Assembly (NCBI GenBank): GCA_947468985.1
Contig: CANINJ010000012.1
Location: 1-14,878, forward strand
Reading direction: 5' to 3'
Length of the DNA stretch: 14,878 bases
Source of the DNA: Bacteroidota bacterium
GTDB lineage: Bacteria > Bacteroidota > Bacteroidia > Flavobacteriales > Flavobacteriaceae
Shown here in pieces: positions 7,203 through 14,276 of the stretch; the stretch's first letter is position 1, and every line of letters starts with the position of its first letter. A program made the position numbers and the translations under genes. Under the pieces are notes generated by a model, which worked only from the letters and a program-made list of their open reading frames with translations, searched no databases and had not been told where the DNA came from.

Positions 7203-8206
7203 TTAAATCATTTAACCGACCTTATTATTTGGATAGATGCATTCAAAGTATAGTATTAAACAGCCAAAATTCAGAATATAAAATTGTTGTTTTAGACGAT
7301 GGAACTCCACAAAAATACCTAGACAAATTAATAGAAAAATATCCAAAAATTTATATTTTAAAATCTGAATTGTATGATGAAAAATCAAATGCTATTGCAA
7401 ATAATATCCGAAATATTAATTCAAAAATACCTATTGAATTATGGATTAAATCAGCCAAAATTGCCTCAAATTATTTTCTATTGATAGAAGATGATTTTTG
7501 GTTTACGAAATCATTTAATTTAAAAAAATTCAGTTTAAATTTAGAAGCCGATAAAATTAAAATGTTGAAATTATGTTGGTTAGGAAATCCAAAGTTAATT
7601 ACTGAAAATACTAATTCTCATAATAATTTATATTCTATTTATAGTCCAAATTTATACACTGAAAAGCCCTATTTATTTAATTTAATATTTAGAATTGACC
7701 GATTTAAAATTCGAAAAATTTTAACTTTTTTGAAATTTTATAGTGAAGAGCGTTTTATAAATTATTATACTATTTACGCGACTTCGGGTGCTATTTTTAA
7801 AAAAAAATATTTTCTTAACTTATGGAAAAATCATATTGATTTGGTTGATGAAGGACTTCAATTATTCAATGCCGTTAAATTAATTAATAAAAAGAAAAAA
7901 AGTGCCGTCTTTGGATTCTCAAATAGTGAATTATTGAAAACTGGATTTTTATCTTCTGCAAGCAATAAAAATAAAAATTTTAAAAATATTTCTATTGATA
8001 TGTTTGCTTTCAATAAAATCATTAATGAAGCTTGGTTTAACAATGATTTCGATGCAATGGAAAACTATCCAAATGATTTGAATGCTGAAAAAATGGAAGA
8101 ATTACTCATTAATACTAATAATCCATTAGCGCAAGTTTCAGAATGGGAAAAATGGGTGCAAGCATTTAAAAATCAATATATATCTTTCGGTTGCAAAATT
8201 GATTAA
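7190..8206 (+). CDS. GT-A fold glycosyltransferase, GT2-like
   Basis: 338 residues. The N-terminal third resembles GT2 enzymes: DILIKSFNRPYYLDRCIQSI (2-21), nucleotide-binding IVVLDDGTP (32-40) and FLLIEDDFWF (96-105), where EDD stands in the place of the metal-binding DxD. The rest is rich in Lys, Asn, Ile and Phe with no family signature that I recognise. It presumably adds a sugar to the lipid-linked repeat unit at the cytosolic face; donor and acceptor are unknown. The ATG lies inside the last codons of the aminotransferase gene (13-nt overlap), and the TAA is one base before the flippase ATG. A run of nine A residues at 7799-7807 encodes three Lys codons. The family call is good; the gene is divergent enough that its C-terminal half needs structural comparison. 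Confidence 0.8.
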   Translation: MDILIKSFNRPYYLDRCIQSIVLNSQNSEYKIVVLDDGTPQKYLDKLIEKYPKIYILKSELYDEKSNAIANNIRNINSKIPIELWIKSAKIASNYFLLIEDDFWFTKSFNLKKFSLNLEADKIKMLKLCWLGNPKLITENTNSHNNLYSIYSPNLYTEKPYLFNLIFRIDRFKIRKILTFLKFYSEERFINYYTIYATSGAIFKKKYFLNLWKNHIDLVDEGLQLFNAVKLINKKKKSAVFGFSNSELLKTGFLSSASNKNKNFKNISIDMFAFNKIINEAWFNNDFDAMENYPNDLNAEKMEELLINTNNPLAQVSEWEKWVQAFKNQYISFGCKID

Positions 8207-8207
8207 A

Positions 8208-9710
8208 ATGGAAATAAAAGACAAAGAAAATTCACATAAAACAATCATCAAAGCCACTGGTATCTTTGGATTTGCTCAAGTAATGAAAATGATTATTGGA
8301 GTTATTGGTTCAAAATGTGTAGCTGTTTTTTTAGGTCCAATTGGAATTGGAACTGTCGGATTATTAAACAATACAATTGCAATTATTGGTTCGTTAACGA
8401 GTTTTGGACTTAATATTACAAGTGTTCGAGAAGTGAGTTTGGCAAATGCTGAAAATGACGAAATTAAATTCTCGGAGCGTTTTATTGTACTTCAACGATG
8501 GTCATTTTTAATTGGTTTATTAGGAGCCATAGTAACTATTATTTTTTCAAAGCTATTGAGTAAATGGACTTTTGGCACCTCAGATTATTATTTTTGGTTT
8601 GTAATTTTAGCTGTAAATTTTGTTTTTTCAAGTTTAACTGCGAGTAGAATTGCCCTTTTACAGGGTTTACGAATGATAAAACCCATTGCTATTTCGAATG
8701 TATTATCTTCGGTTTTAATCACCATTGTAACAATTCCAATTTATTATTTTTTTAGATTTGATGGAATTGTTGCCGTTATTTTAGTGTCAAGTCTAATCAG
8801 TTTTTTGGTGAATTACTACTTTACTCGAAATATAAAAATCAACAAAATTAAGATTTCAATTTCGGAAATATTTCAAAGAGGAATTCCACTTTTAAAAATG
8901 GGTTTTCTTTTATCTATAAATGTTATTTTTGGTCAAATTTGCAGCTATTTAATAAAAATATATTTAAGCGGAAGTGGTTCTACAACAGAAATTTTAGGGC
9001 TTTTTGAAGTGAGTTCTGTGCTATTAATTTCTTATGTAGGAATGATTTTCAATGCTATGGGAACCGATTTCTATCCAAGAATTACTGCCGTCCAAAGTGA
9101 TAATTCCAAGATAAAAGAATTGGTAAACGACCAAATAGAAATTGGCTTATTGTTAGTTACCCCAGCGATTACTTTTCTGTATTTTTGTGCGCCATTATTA
9201 ATTCAAACGCTTTACACAAAAGAATTTTTAGGTGTTTTGTTGATTTTGAAAGCGGCTTTATTTGCAGTAATTATTAAAGCAATGATTTGGCCTTTAGCCT
9301 ATATAATTTTAGCAAAAGGGGATACTAAATTGTATTTCAAACAAGAAATCTTGAGCGATTTATTTCTGCTTATTTCAACGGTAGTTTTATATCATTTTTT
9401 TGGATTGGTAGGAATCGGAATTGCGAGCCTTTTTCAATTTATTATTTATGCCTTTTACATCATAAATATCCTAAATAAAAAGTTCGATTTTGCTATTAGA
9501 AAAGACACTTTTAAAATAATTTGGGTTTGTTTTTTTATTGGATTAGCGTCCTGCATAATAACTTTCACAATTGATTATCCTTATGCTTATTACCCGCTTG
9601 GGAGTATTTTTATTTTATCGGCGTTTTATTCCTACAAAGAATTAGACAAAAGAATTGACTTGTTTTCCTATTATTTGAAATTAAAAAATAAATTCAAGCG
9701 CAATGAATAA
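8208..9710 (+). CDS. wzx: Wzx-type O-antigen/polysaccharide flippase (MOP superfamily)
   Basis: Integral inner-membrane protein of 500 residues, typical for Wzx. It is expected to flip undecaprenyl-pyrophosphate-linked repeat units from the cytosolic to the periplasmic face. The sequence is made of long hydrophobic segments separated by short Lys/Arg-bearing loops, roughly 12-14 membrane helices. The N-terminus has the pattern KATGIFGFAQVMKMIIGVIG followed by AVFLGPIGIGTVGLL, typical of O-antigen translocases. I chose ATG at 8208 rather than the in-frame TTG at 8199, which would lie inside the preceding gene; ATG follows that gene's TAA by one base, fitting translational coupling. Its end overlaps the acyltransferase-3 start by 8 nt. 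No Wzy-type polymerase is seen in the window, so the polymerisation step must be encoded elsewhere. Confidence 0.92.
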   Translation: MEIKDKENSHKTIIKATGIFGFAQVMKMIIGVIGSKCVAVFLGPIGIGTVGLLNNTIAIIGSLTSFGLNITSVREVSLANAENDEIKFSERFIVLQRWSFLIGLLGAIVTIIFSKLLSKWTFGTSDYYFWFVILAVNFVFSSLTASRIALLQGLRMIKPIAISNVLSSVLITIVTIPIYYFFRFDGIVAVILVSSLISFLVNYYFTRNIKINKIKISISEIFQRGIPLLKMGFLLSINVIFGQICSYLIKIYLSGSGSTTEILGLFEVSSVLLISYVGMIFNAMGTDFYPRITAVQSDNSKIKELVNDQIEIGLLLVTPAITFLYFCAPLLIQTLYTKEFLGVLLILKAALFAVIIKAMIWPLAYIILAKGDTKLYFKQEILSDLFLLISTVVLYHFFGLVGIGIASLFQFIIYAFYIINILNKKFDFAIRKDTFKIIWVCFFIGLASCIITFTIDYPYAYYPLGSIFILSAFYSYKELDKRIDLFSYYLKLKNKFKRNE

Positions 9711-10770
9711 AGTCAATTTCCCAGCATTAACAGGCATTCGTGCACTTGCTGCATTTATGGTTTATATCCATCATTACAATCCGTTTTCAATTGCAATTTT
9801 CGGGCAATATTGTCACGATTTTTTCAGCGAATTTCATATTGGTGTAACTATATTTTTCGTTTTAAGTGGTTTTCTAATTTGCAATCGCTATTATGAAGAA
9901 CAAAATTTCAGTTTAAAAAGCTATTTTATTAAGCGTTTTGCAAGGATTTATCCAATGTATTTCTTACTAACAACATTTACATTTGTATTTTTCGCAATTT
10001 TTCATTCTCAAACCAATTTAATAGATTTGAAAAATTATTTTTTTAATATTTCCTTCTTAAAAGGTTTTTCAGACGATTTGAATTTCACTGGAATCGCACA
10101 AAGTTGGTCTTTGACAGTCGAAGAAGTTTTCTATTTATTAGCACCAATTTTCTTTCTTTTAATTAAAAAGAACAAACTTTTTCTGATAATTATGCCACTA
10201 GTTTTTATTGGATTTGGACTTTTATTAGTGTCAATTTTCAACGGAATTGATTTCAACGGTTTTATGAAATCAATTAATTTTATGTTAGATTTCACATTCT
10301 TCGGAAGGGTAACTGAATTTTTTGTTGGGATTGCACTTGCGCTACTTTTAAGAAATAATAGATTTAATTTGAAATTTAAAGGATTTACTTACCTCGGTAT
10401 TTTTGGAATTATTTTAAGTATTTGTGCTTTAGTTTCTTTAAAAGCAGGAACTGGTTTTGGTGTGGATAATATATTTGGAAAAGTCATAAACACGTTTTTT
10501 CTTCCTGTTTTTGGAATTGCACCTTTGTTTTTGGGGTTAATTAAAGAAAAGACAATTTTGCAACAATTTTTCAGCACCAAAATTATACTACTTTTGGGTA
10601 AAAGCTCGTATATTTTTTACCTAATTCATCTCGGAATTTTCGTAACTATTTTGAATAAAATTTCAAGTAATCAAGGATTTGTTTTCATTGCTTTAAATGT
10701 TATTTCAGTAGTTTTATACTTATATTTAGAAAGCCCTTTAAATAAGATAATTCGGAAAAAAGGCAATTAA
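9703..10770 (+). CDS. Membrane acyltransferase-3 family protein (OafA/OatA-like)
   Basis: 355 residues with about ten predicted membrane segments, the length of a stand-alone acyltransferase-3 domain without a C-terminal SGNH hydrolase. Motifs: FPALTGIRALAAFMV (6-20); the His pair in YIHHYNP (21-27), the presumed catalytic site; GVTIFFVLSGFLI (47-59); KRFARIYPMY (77-86); QSWSLTVEEVFYL (133-145); and SYIFYLIHL near the C-terminus. By family knowledge it would move an acyl group, often acetyl, across the inner membrane onto a sugar of the polysaccharide. It overlaps the flippase gene by 8 nt and ends the first plus-strand operon; the stop is 3 bp from that of the convergent GT2 gene. The sugar modified cannot be told. 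Confidence 0.93.
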   Translation: MNKVNFPALTGIRALAAFMVYIHHYNPFSIAIFGQYCHDFFSEFHIGVTIFFVLSGFLICNRYYEEQNFSLKSYFIKRFARIYPMYFLLTTFTFVFFAIFHSQTNLIDLKNYFFNISFLKGFSDDLNFTGIAQSWSLTVEEVFYLLAPIFFLLIKKNKLFLIIMPLVFIGFGLLLVSIFNGIDFNGFMKSINFMLDFTFFGRVTEFFVGIALALLLRNNRFNLKFKGFTYLGIFGIILSICALVSLKAGTGFGVDNIFGKVINTFFLPVFGIAPLFLGLIKEKTILQQFFSTKIILLLGKSSYIFYLIHLGIFVTILNKISSNQGFVFIALNVISVVLYLYLESPLNKIIRKKGN

Positions 10771-10773
10771 AAG

Positions 10774-11667
10774 CTAATACTTTTTAAAGTTTTTTCTCAA
10801 AGAAATTTCAATTCTAAGTCCAATGTTTTTTATTAATAAGTTGAAACTTTTATTTTTAAATGAATGGATTATTTCATAATGAACTCTTTTTTGAAGTGCT
10901 AAATCTTCAACTTTTGATTGATTTAATTTCAATGCTTTTCTTAGAATTTTATAAGTAGAAATATTAATTTTATTATTTTTCTTGAAAAAATGAGTTCCTA
11001 AAGAGTTGGAAACAGTCCTTTTTTTTATCAAAATTGCATCAATAAAATCAAATTCATAAACTCGAGATGCTCGAATCCAAGAATCTAAATCTTCATAACT
11101 TAGCGTTTCATCGTAACCACCAAGAAAGTCAAAAACATCTTTCTTAATTAATGTTGATACTGAGCAAATACTATCGCCACTTGACAAAACAGCTGCGTAA
11201 ATGTCGCCAGTTTTTCTTTTAGTAATCACATTTTTATTTACATCGACAGGAAAATAATAGGAATTAAAACTTCCGTTTTCATTAATTATTTCAGCATTTC
11301 CATATACAATTCCAAGGTTTTTATAAGTACTTTTTTGGAAAGCTTCCACCTGCATTTGAATTCCATTTGGCATTAATAAATCATCGGCTGCCAAATCAAT
11401 AATATAATTTCCTTTTGCGATTTTCAATGCGTTATTGAACGATTTTGTATTTCCTAAATTAACTTCATTGGCAATAAAACGAACATCAGAATGAGAAAGT
11501 AGCCAATCTTCAATTATTGATTTTGTTGCATCCGAACTGCAATCATCCACAATAATTAGTTCATTTGGCAAATAGTTTTGATTCACCACTGAATTCAATG
11601 TTTCCACCACAAATTTCTCGTGATTATAAGACAAACAAATTATCGTTACAAGCGGATTTTCTTGCAT
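10774..11667 (-). CDS. GT2 family glycosyltransferase
   Basis: 297 residues, a complete GT-A fold enzyme of family GT2. Visible: PLVTIICLSYNHEKFVVETL (5-24); LIIVDDCSSDAT (37-48) for nucleotide binding; a DLAADD segment (91-96) in which ADD occupies the metal-binding DxD position; GGYDETLSYEDLDSWIRASR (183-202) holding the acceptor-side Glu-Asp pair (192-193). It probably transfers one sugar to the lipid-linked repeat unit in the cytosol. It is transcribed against the preceding operon, end to end with a 3-bp gap, and its start is only 46 bp from the divergent GT4 start. I found no TAnnTTTG box for it in that gap. ATG start at 11667, with IICLSYN placed where expected. Confidence 0.93.
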   Translation of the reverse strand: MQENPLVTIICLSYNHEKFVVETLNSVVNQNYLPNELIIVDDCSSDATKSIIEDWLLSHSDVRFIANEVNLGNTKSFNNALKIAKGNYIIDLAADDLLMPNGIQMQVEAFQKSTYKNLGIVYGNAEIINENGSFNSYYFPVDVNKNVITKRKTGDIYAAVLSSGDSICSVSTLIKKDVFDFLGGYDETLSYEDLDSWIRASRVYEFDFIDAILIKKRTVSNSLGTHFFKKNNKINISTYKILRKALKLNQSKVEDLALQKRVHYEIIHSFKNKSFNLLIKNIGLRIEISLRKNFKKY

Positions 11668-11691
11668 ATTTTTTTAAAAGAGTTATATTTG
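11662..11691 (+). promoter_or_regulatory. Predicted Bacteroidota-type promoter, TTG-N19-TATATTTG, driving the GT4 gene
   Basis: A TTG at 11662-11664, 19 bases of spacer and TATATTTG at 11684-11691 match the -33/-7 pattern described for flavobacterial and Bacteroides promoters. The predicted transcript would begin a few bases after 11691, leaving a leader of about 15-20 nt before the ATG at 11714. The -33 element overlaps the second codon of the divergent GT2 gene. Confidence 0.65.
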
Positions 11692-11713
11692 ATACGAAAA
11701 TAAGAAATCGTTG

Positions 11714-12814
11714 ATGATAATACCGCATAAAAAATATAAAATTGCTTTAATTGGTTACCGATTAGGAATTGGTGGCGCAGAAAAAGTGATGGCGAATTTG
11801 TCGATTTTTTTTGAAAAGCAAGGAATAGAAGTTCATAATATTATTATTGAAGATGGCGTTTCCTATCCATTTGGTGGTAAACTTATTAATATTGGACTCA
11901 TTAAAAATAGGAAGAATGATTTATTTAACAAATTAAAACGTTTAAATGCTCTGCGAAATCATTTGAATTCAAATACATTTGATTTTATAATTGATTTTAG
12001 GTACAGAACGAAGTTGATTCAGGAATTTATATTAACTAAATTAATATACAATACAACAACAATTTATACAATACATAGTTATGTAATTGACCACTATATT
12101 CCAAATAATTCATTGATTGCAAGGTTTTTTTATGGTAATTGTTATGCTATTGTTGCGATTACTCGAAAAGTAGAACAGTTGATTTCCGAAAAACATAATT
12201 TTAATAATACAATAACTATTTATAACTCCGTTAATTTAGAAGAAATTGATAGAAAAAAGAATGAAATAATAGATATTGATTTTGAATTTATAATAGGAAT
12301 TGGACAATTTGTCAATGATATAAAACAATTTGATAAATTAATTTTGAGTTATGCCAATTCAAATCTTCCAGAAAGCAATGTAAATCTCATACTTTTGGGA
12401 GACGGTGATAGAAAATTCTATTTGCAAAATATATGTAAAGATTTAAATATTTTAGATAAAGTTCATTTTTTAGGTTATCAGAACAATCCCTATAAATATT
12501 TAAAAAAGTCTAAATTTCTTGTTTTGAGTAGTAAAAATGAAGGAATGCCAAATGTAATTTTAGAGGCTTTGGCTTGTGAAGTACCCGTTATTTCTTTTGA
12601 TTGTTTGTCTGGACCAAGCGAGATGATTATTGATAAAAAAAATGGATTGTTAGTAGAAAATCAAAATATTGACAAACTAACTGAAGCAATTAATTTATTT
12701 GAAGAAGATGAAGAATTGTATGAGTATTGTAAAAGCAATACATTAGATAGTTTAAAACCTTTTCTATTAGAAAATATAGGAAAACAATGGTTAGATTTAA
12801 TAGGTTTTCTTTAG
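11714..12814 (+). CDS. GT4 family (GT-B fold) glycosyltransferase
   Basis: 366 residues, typical length for GT4. The N-terminal domain starts with IALIGYRLGIGGAEKVMANL (10-29), the glycine-rich acceptor-side motif shared with PglA/PglJ-like transferases. The C-terminal nucleotide-binding domain includes IGIGQFVNDIKQFDKLI (194-210), ILLGDGDRK (226-234), VHFLGYQNNPY (250-260) and the EX7E motif with Glu276 and Glu284 in EGMPNVILEALA, followed by GPSEMI (300-305). It should be a retaining transferase adding HexNAc or hexose; substrate unknown. I prefer ATG at 11714 over the adjacent TTG at 11711. A good promoter precedes it. Its last 18 bases overlap the end of the convergent GT14 gene. Confidence 0.93.
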   Translation: MIIPHKKYKIALIGYRLGIGGAEKVMANLSIFFEKQGIEVHNIIIEDGVSYPFGGKLINIGLIKNRKNDLFNKLKRLNALRNHLNSNTFDFIIDFRYRTKLIQEFILTKLIYNTTTIYTIHSYVIDHYIPNNSLIARFFYGNCYAIVAITRKVEQLISEKHNFNNTITIYNSVNLEEIDRKKNEIIDIDFEFIIGIGQFVNDIKQFDKLILSYANSNLPESNVNLILLGDGDRKFYLQNICKDLNILDKVHFLGYQNNPYKYLKKSKFLVLSSKNEGMPNVILEALACEVPVISFDCLSGPSEMIIDKKNGLLVENQNIDKLTEAINLFEEDEELYEYCKSNTLDSLKPFLLENIGKQWLDLIGFL

Positions 12815-13747
12815 ATGAGAGTCTAATTTTAATAGTATTTCTGAATCGTTTTCATATTCAAATTTCCTTGCAAATAAAAATTTTTCTGGTTGATTAATAA
12901 TTTTATTAAAATGTTCAATCGACAAATTTGGAGCGCCAATTGAATTCTCTCTTTCCCAGTCTACAAAAGTTAACGAATTTCCCATTAATTCAGGGGTTTT
13001 TTCATTCAAATGTGAAACAATAGTTTGAAAAAAAATTTCATCAGGAATATGGGTAAATTTATGATATGTTAGAAATTCAGGATTTTTTTCTAGGAAGAAA
13101 ATCACATTTTTTACAGTTTCAATAGAAAGTCCCCACCATGCACTTCCTCCTTTAGGATATACATAATTTGGATGTTTTCTTTTTTTTAATAGGTTAAAAA
13201 TGAGTATAAATTTATTTACCATAATTAATTTTATTATAGATTTAAATGTTTTTAAACTATAAAATTCTAATTGAAAAATTGTTGGTATAATTACAAAATG
13301 TCCCCTTTTTATTGACAAGTTAAATTTGTAATTATTAATTCGATCCATCCCTTTATAAAACCAATTATCTGTGGGTATATTGAATGTTTCTATAAAATTT
13401 CTTCCGTAGTTTTCTGATAAATATTTCTTAATATAATCATTACTTTTTATGGGATAATCTTGTCCGCTAAGTAATATGCAGTAACCTTTTCTGCCATCCT
13501 TTACAATTTGGTTTAATGTATTTATTGTAGCTTTAACTAATCCAATTCCGCACCAAATCCCTTCTTCTCTTTTATCGTTACTAATAAAATGAATATTTTT
13601 AATATCTGTTGTTGCTTCTATGAAAGGTCTACTGTCAACTAATTTGTCAACATGAATGTAAAAATTAACTTCGTGATCCGATAATATATTAATTAATCGA
13701 ATTAGTTGTAAAGGGTTTTTATGAACTAATATAATATAATTTATCAT
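12797..13747 (-). CDS. GT14 family, core-2/I-branching beta-1,6-N-acetylglucosaminyltransferase-like
   Basis: 316 residues matching the bacterial branch of the core-2/I-branching enzyme family (GT14), related to animal branching GlcNAc- and xylosyltransferases. Motifs in order: INYIILVHKNP (2-12); FYIHVDK (29-35); YCILLSGQDYPI (89-100), the family hallmark; GGSAWWGLS (200-208); THIPDEIFFQT (232-242) with the putative catalytic acid/base region; and FVDWER (261-266). It would be an inverting transferase acting on the repeat unit or on a side branch; the donor (GlcNAc, Xyl or other) is not predictable. ATG start at 13747 in the 127-bp divergent gap shared with fdtA; I found no good promoter for it there. 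It overlaps the GT4 gene tail to tail by 18 bp. Its DNA appears especially A/T-rich. Confidence 0.9.
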   Translation of the reverse strand: MINYIILVHKNPLQLIRLINILSDHEVNFYIHVDKLVDSRPFIEATTDIKNIHFISNDKREEGIWCGIGLVKATINTLNQIVKDGRKGYCILLSGQDYPIKSNDYIKKYLSENYGRNFIETFNIPTDNWFYKGMDRINNYKFNLSIKRGHFVIIPTIFQLEFYSLKTFKSIIKLIMVNKFILIFNLLKKRKHPNYVYPKGGSAWWGLSIETVKNVIFFLEKNPEFLTYHKFTHIPDEIFFQTIVSHLNEKTPELMGNSLTFVDWERENSIGAPNLSIEHFNKIINQPEKFLFARKFEYENDSEILLKLDSHLKKTY

Positions 13748-13768
13748 TTTTTATTATTAAAATATATC

Positions 13769-13800
13769 TTGTAAATTTCGTTTTTTTTTATTTAATTTTG
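13769..13800 (+). promoter_or_regulatory. Predicted promoter of fdtA, TTG-N21-TAATTTTG, with a nine-T tract in the spacer
   Basis: TTG at 13769-13771 and TAATTTTG at 13793-13800 fit the Bacteroidota -33/-7 pattern with a 21-base spacer. The spacer contains nine consecutive T residues at 13781-13789. The -7 box is about 75 bp from the ATG at 13875, giving a leader near 70 nt, in which I see no recognisable riboswitch or hairpin. The promoter would serve fdtA and the GT4 gene coupled to it. Confidence 0.55.
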
Positions 13801-13874
13801 TAAAATATTATTTTAATTTACTTTATTTATAAATTCTTTTTTGTTAAATAATACAGATAAAACATTTTAATGCT

Positions 13875-14276
13875 ATGGCAAAAATAAACAATTTAAAACT
13901 AATTAATATTCCCACAATTGAAGATTTACGAGGTAATCTAGCATTCATTCAAAATGATATTTTACCCTTTGAATTCAAAAGAATTTACTACCTTTTTGAT
14001 GTTCCTAGTACTGCTTTTCGAGGTGGTCATTCCCACATTAACCAACACGAAATTCTAATTGCATTAAGTGGAAGTTTTGAAGTAACTTTAAATGACGGAA
14101 GCCATAAAAAAAGTTATTTGTTGAATAAACCCAATATTGGATTGCACATTCCAACTGGGATTTGGCGTGAATTAGAGAATTTTTCTTCGGGTGCTGTTTG
14201 TCTTGTTTTAGCTTCAGATGTTTTTGAAGAGGTAGATTACATTAGAGATTTTAATAAATTTTTGAGTATAAAATAA
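13875..14276 (+). CDS. fdtA: dTDP-6-deoxy-hexos-4-ulose 3,4-ketoisomerase, FdtA/QdtA-like cupin (WxcM-like)
   Basis: 133 residues, a single cupin domain of the FdtA/QdtA/TylX3 type. It should convert dTDP-4-keto-6-deoxyglucose into the 3-keto isomer, the substrate of FdtB-type aminotransferases, in the cytosol. Signature segments: IEDLRGNLAFI (15-25), FEFKRIYYLFDVP (32-44), RGGHSHINQHE (49-59) carrying His52 and His54 in the position of the catalytic His pair of RGxHAH, ALSGSFEVTLNDG (63-75), GLHIPTGIWRELENF (89-103) and VLASDVFEEVDYIRDF (111-126). All family landmarks are present and the length is normal. The product may be the 3-keto-galacto or 3-keto-gluco isomer; the sequence alone does not separate FdtA from QdtA. 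It sits 6.7 kb from the aminotransferase behind its own promoter, and its stop overlaps the next start (TAATG). Confidence 0.9.
   Translation: MAKINNLKLINIPTIEDLRGNLAFIQNDILPFEFKRIYYLFDVPSTAFRGGHSHINQHEILIALSGSFEVTLNDGSHKKSYLLNKPNIGLHIPTGIWRELENFSSGAVCLVLASDVFEEVDYIRDFNKFLSIK

Noticed and set aside
8199..8207. Flippase start at TTG 8199
   Set aside because: It would overlap the previous gene and is a weaker codon than the ATG at 8208, which sits one base after the preceding stop.
12631..12642. Eight-base A or T runs as contingency loci (also near 11019, 11805, 13028, 13180, 14771)
   Set aside because: They are frequent throughout the window and fit Lys/Phe codons in A/T-rich DNA; no special placement.
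13879..13886. Minus-strand TATTTTTG as -7 box for the GT14 gene
   Set aside because: It lies inside the fdtA coding sequence and has no TTG at 17-23 bp; the nearest candidate is 28 bp away.
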